From Selaginella moellendorffii (taxonomy: Eukaryota; Streptophyta; Lycopodiopsida; Selaginellales; Selaginellaceae), in NCBI RefSeq assembly GCF_000143415.4, contig NW_003314278.1, positions 388,371 to 452,370 on the forward strand: a stretch of DNA of 64,000 bases. The letters are read 5' to 3'. The notes under the pieces are model-generated. The model saw only the letters and a program-made list of their open reading frames with translations. It searched no databases and had not been told where the DNA came from. Numbering within the stretch: position 1 is the stretch's first letter; every line of letters starts with the position of its first letter. This document shows, one piece after another, positions 61,788-64,000 of this stretch. Made by a program: the position numbers and the translations under genes.

Positions 61788-62709
61788 TTCCATCGGCAGG
61801 ATTTGCATCTCGTTGCTTTTAGCAAGGCCAGACTTTTTCGTGGAGTGGCAGCGAGCTCGTTCTTGAGCTGGTGAAAGTCCTCCTCACACTCATGGTGGCG
61901 GGTATCAGAGGTAAGCTTTTGGAGTGCTTACGTTCTCCCGTTCTGGACGTGCTGCCTTAGGAGATCAAGCAGAAGTTACAGGAAACGGTTTCTACGTCCA
62001 AAGTTCTGGAAAAAGACCTGTTGGAGCTCATGGCGATCACAGGTGATCCTTTCCTCGTCTTGACACGTCGAAGCGGTGGTCACGATAATGTACTGCGAAG
62101 TGTTGGCATCGAGCCTTCTCCCGGAGTTTTCAGCTCGAAAGGTTTGCAAGCCACGAGCTGTGAGCGGACCGGGAACTGGTCGAAAAAAGACGAGGCACTG
62201 GTTGAGTTGCGAGCAAGTATGAAAGGAAAGAAGAAGGAAAACGAGTACCGAAGCGAAGCGAAGTCAGTGTTTAGCTCACTCGGCTTGAAAGACGACAACT
62301 TTTACGTTCGAGCCTTCCTCACCACGGCGTGCCCGCTCAAGGCATGAGTTTTATATCCTTTTTCTTTTCGATTCTTTTGAGAACTCTTTCTTTCCTGCAG
62401 GCCTCCGCGGACGATTTTCTACTCGACTTGAGCTCCGCGATAGAAATAATGAAAACGGGACTCAGCATCAGGCCAAAGCAAGAAAAAGCCCGGTGTTTGC
62501 TTCAAAACATGATCCTGTTCCAAGGCAAGCTCGAGTGCATGACAACGCTTCTAAATCCCAGGGACGCCAGACACGAGCTCCTCGACTTGGCTGCTCTGCA
62601 AAAATCAGTCCAAGCACTGCGAGAGAAGCTTGAGAAAGGGAAGGAACTTCTGCGCGACCACGTCAAAAGGCTGCTAACCAATCGCTGGGACTTGCGAGAG
62701 TGGCAATAA
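61788..62709 (+). pseudogene. Decayed copy of the two-helicase gene 3' end
   Basis: Matches 19886-20818 at high identity, including the last intron with its GC donor. Broken by an 11-nt deletion near 61850 and a TGG-to-TAG stop at 61958-61960. Only the C-terminal helical region and last exon are present; no helicase motifs. Confidence 0.92.
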
Positions 62710-62910
62710 GCTTGATCTCATGTAGATAGTACCATAGAGCGAACTACGTAAAATAGAGAAAACGTTAACAGCAAACAACTATAAGCAACAGAAACCTTAG
62801 CGATACTTGAAAAAAATATTAACTTAGCCACAGTTAAAATCACAACTTTTTACCTTTCGTTCTATTGATAATTACAGCACGATTCATTCCCAAGTGGTGT
62901 GTTTGACTCC

Positions 62911-64000
62911 TTAGATGAATAATTCTCGTAAATATCTGATACACTCTGTTTTGGTCCCACTAGGATTTCGTAGCTGCCATATAAACATAGCTTCTTTCTG
63001 TAAAACAACCATTAGATAATATCTTGTGAATGGAAGGTTCAAAGAATTACCAGCTCACCCACTCTCGGACCACTAACAATGTGAAATTCGAGTTTGAGAT
63101 CGTCCCCCGTGAGCAAAGGTTTTAAATTTAACAATCCTGAAAAAAGTATTGAATATTGAAAACGAAAAAAACTACTACTTACCAGATAAGCTGATGCTTT
63201 TTAGAATAGCGTTAAACACGTCTTTCTGCTGGACGCTAGGGGCTGGCACGGAGAGAAATAAAGCAGCAGCTGACAAGCTGAAGTCCCTGTCTCTGAAGGC
63301 TAGGCCGGCCTCTACTCGAAAACTTTCGTTGAAAAAACAAGGTAATCCTCCAGAAAGTGTACATTTGCTCAACTCATACCAATCTTGCACGGAGGTATTT
63401 CCAATTACTTTGTACAGTGCTTTCACCTGGTACACGAGACAGTTCAAGAGAGGAAGGAAATGTATAGAACGTGTACCTTTTTAAGCATTGCCTTTAATCC
63501 TATTCTCTCGGCTATCGAGCCCAAAACTGTATCGTTTTCTTTCTTGAATGGATAGAGAATCCACAAGAACAAGACGCCTTTCACCTTCCTCCGTTGAGTA
63601 AGTTAAAGAGTCAACACCAAAGTGTTCAGTGTAAGTACCTCAGCAATGTTGACAGACTCTAGAGTCTCGCAAACGACTTGAAAGTCCTTCACACTAGCAA
63701 AGATTTAAATGAGTTCGAGAAACGAAAAGGGGACTGAACTGACTACCTTTGCGCACTCACTGGCCTCGTAAAAATCAGAGGCCAATAACCAAGCTTGTGC
63801 AGCAGGCACATCGCCCGAGCAGGATTCTTTCCGAAGAGCATGGCTTGAATCTGAAAAACGAATGTAAGAGGCACACGAAAAATAAAAACCAAGAGATCGT
63901 ATTCCACCTCCTGAGAAATGCGCTCCCTGGTGATCTTTGTTTCGAATGCAGCCTTCACAGAATCAGCAGATGCCACGCACTCCAGTTCCTCGTCCAGCTC
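62911..64000 (-). pseudogene. Second CCA-enzyme copy, partial at window edge
   Basis: Matches 21009-22090 exon by exon and intron by intron. A 5-nt deletion near 63562, in the exon encoding [11 protein letters not shown], shifts the frame, so this copy is probably inactive unless mis-sequenced. The preceding acceptor changed from CAG to GAG. The gene continues beyond the window. Confidence 0.9.

Overview
This is nuclear DNA of a land plant, most likely a lycophyte close to Selaginella moellendorffii. Pointers are very short spliceosomal introns (mostly 50-90 nt), a chloroplast-targeted EF-G, a plant-type subtilase, diterpene synthases, a GH32 invertase fragment and PPR-like debris. The species is inferred from intron size and gene style; no search was run. 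Almost every real gene is split, so exon models were built by hand from frame continuity and GT(GC)/AG sites.

Left part (1-25.5 kb), gene-rich: chloroplast EF-G (+, 281-3079); an intact ten-exon subtilase (-, 3243-6170) with a decayed 5' copy beside it (6936-8207); an intact DUF5077/DUF3472 gene (+, 8682-9950) and an internally deleted paralogue (-, 10821-11291); a mosaic of gene scraps and a MITE; a very large two-helicase gene (+, 12676-20818); a CCA-adding enzyme (-, 21009-23049); an unrecognised spliced gene sharing its promoter; and a short SART1 C-terminus-like gene (24857-25462).

Middle part (26-56 kb), accessory: the N-terminal part of a diterpene synthase fused to a PPR-like tail, a degraded P-loop gene resembling Crinkler/RHS ATPases, a START-domain fragment, PPR-like fragments, tRNA-derived repeats, and a 2.3-2.5 kb segmental duplication (31.6-34.1 kb and 53.9-56.2 kb). 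From 34 to 52.6 kb lie nested, broken Ty3/gypsy chromoviruses on both strands, a miniature LTR element (TRIM-like) carrying a MITE, several AT-rich repeats and a 957-nt N gap.

Right part (56-64 kb): the rest of a diterpene synthase (class I motifs intact, one frameshift in the last exon), beginning almost exactly where the 26-kb part stops; a chimera of a decayed invertase joined to a second, decayed copy of the helicase 3' end; and a second, decayed CCA-enzyme copy running off the edge. The order helicase/CCA - TPS N-part ... TPS C-part - helicase'/CCA' points to a tandem segmental duplication of about 42 kb spacing, later filled with transposons. No operons, CRISPR arrays or bacterial genes were seen.
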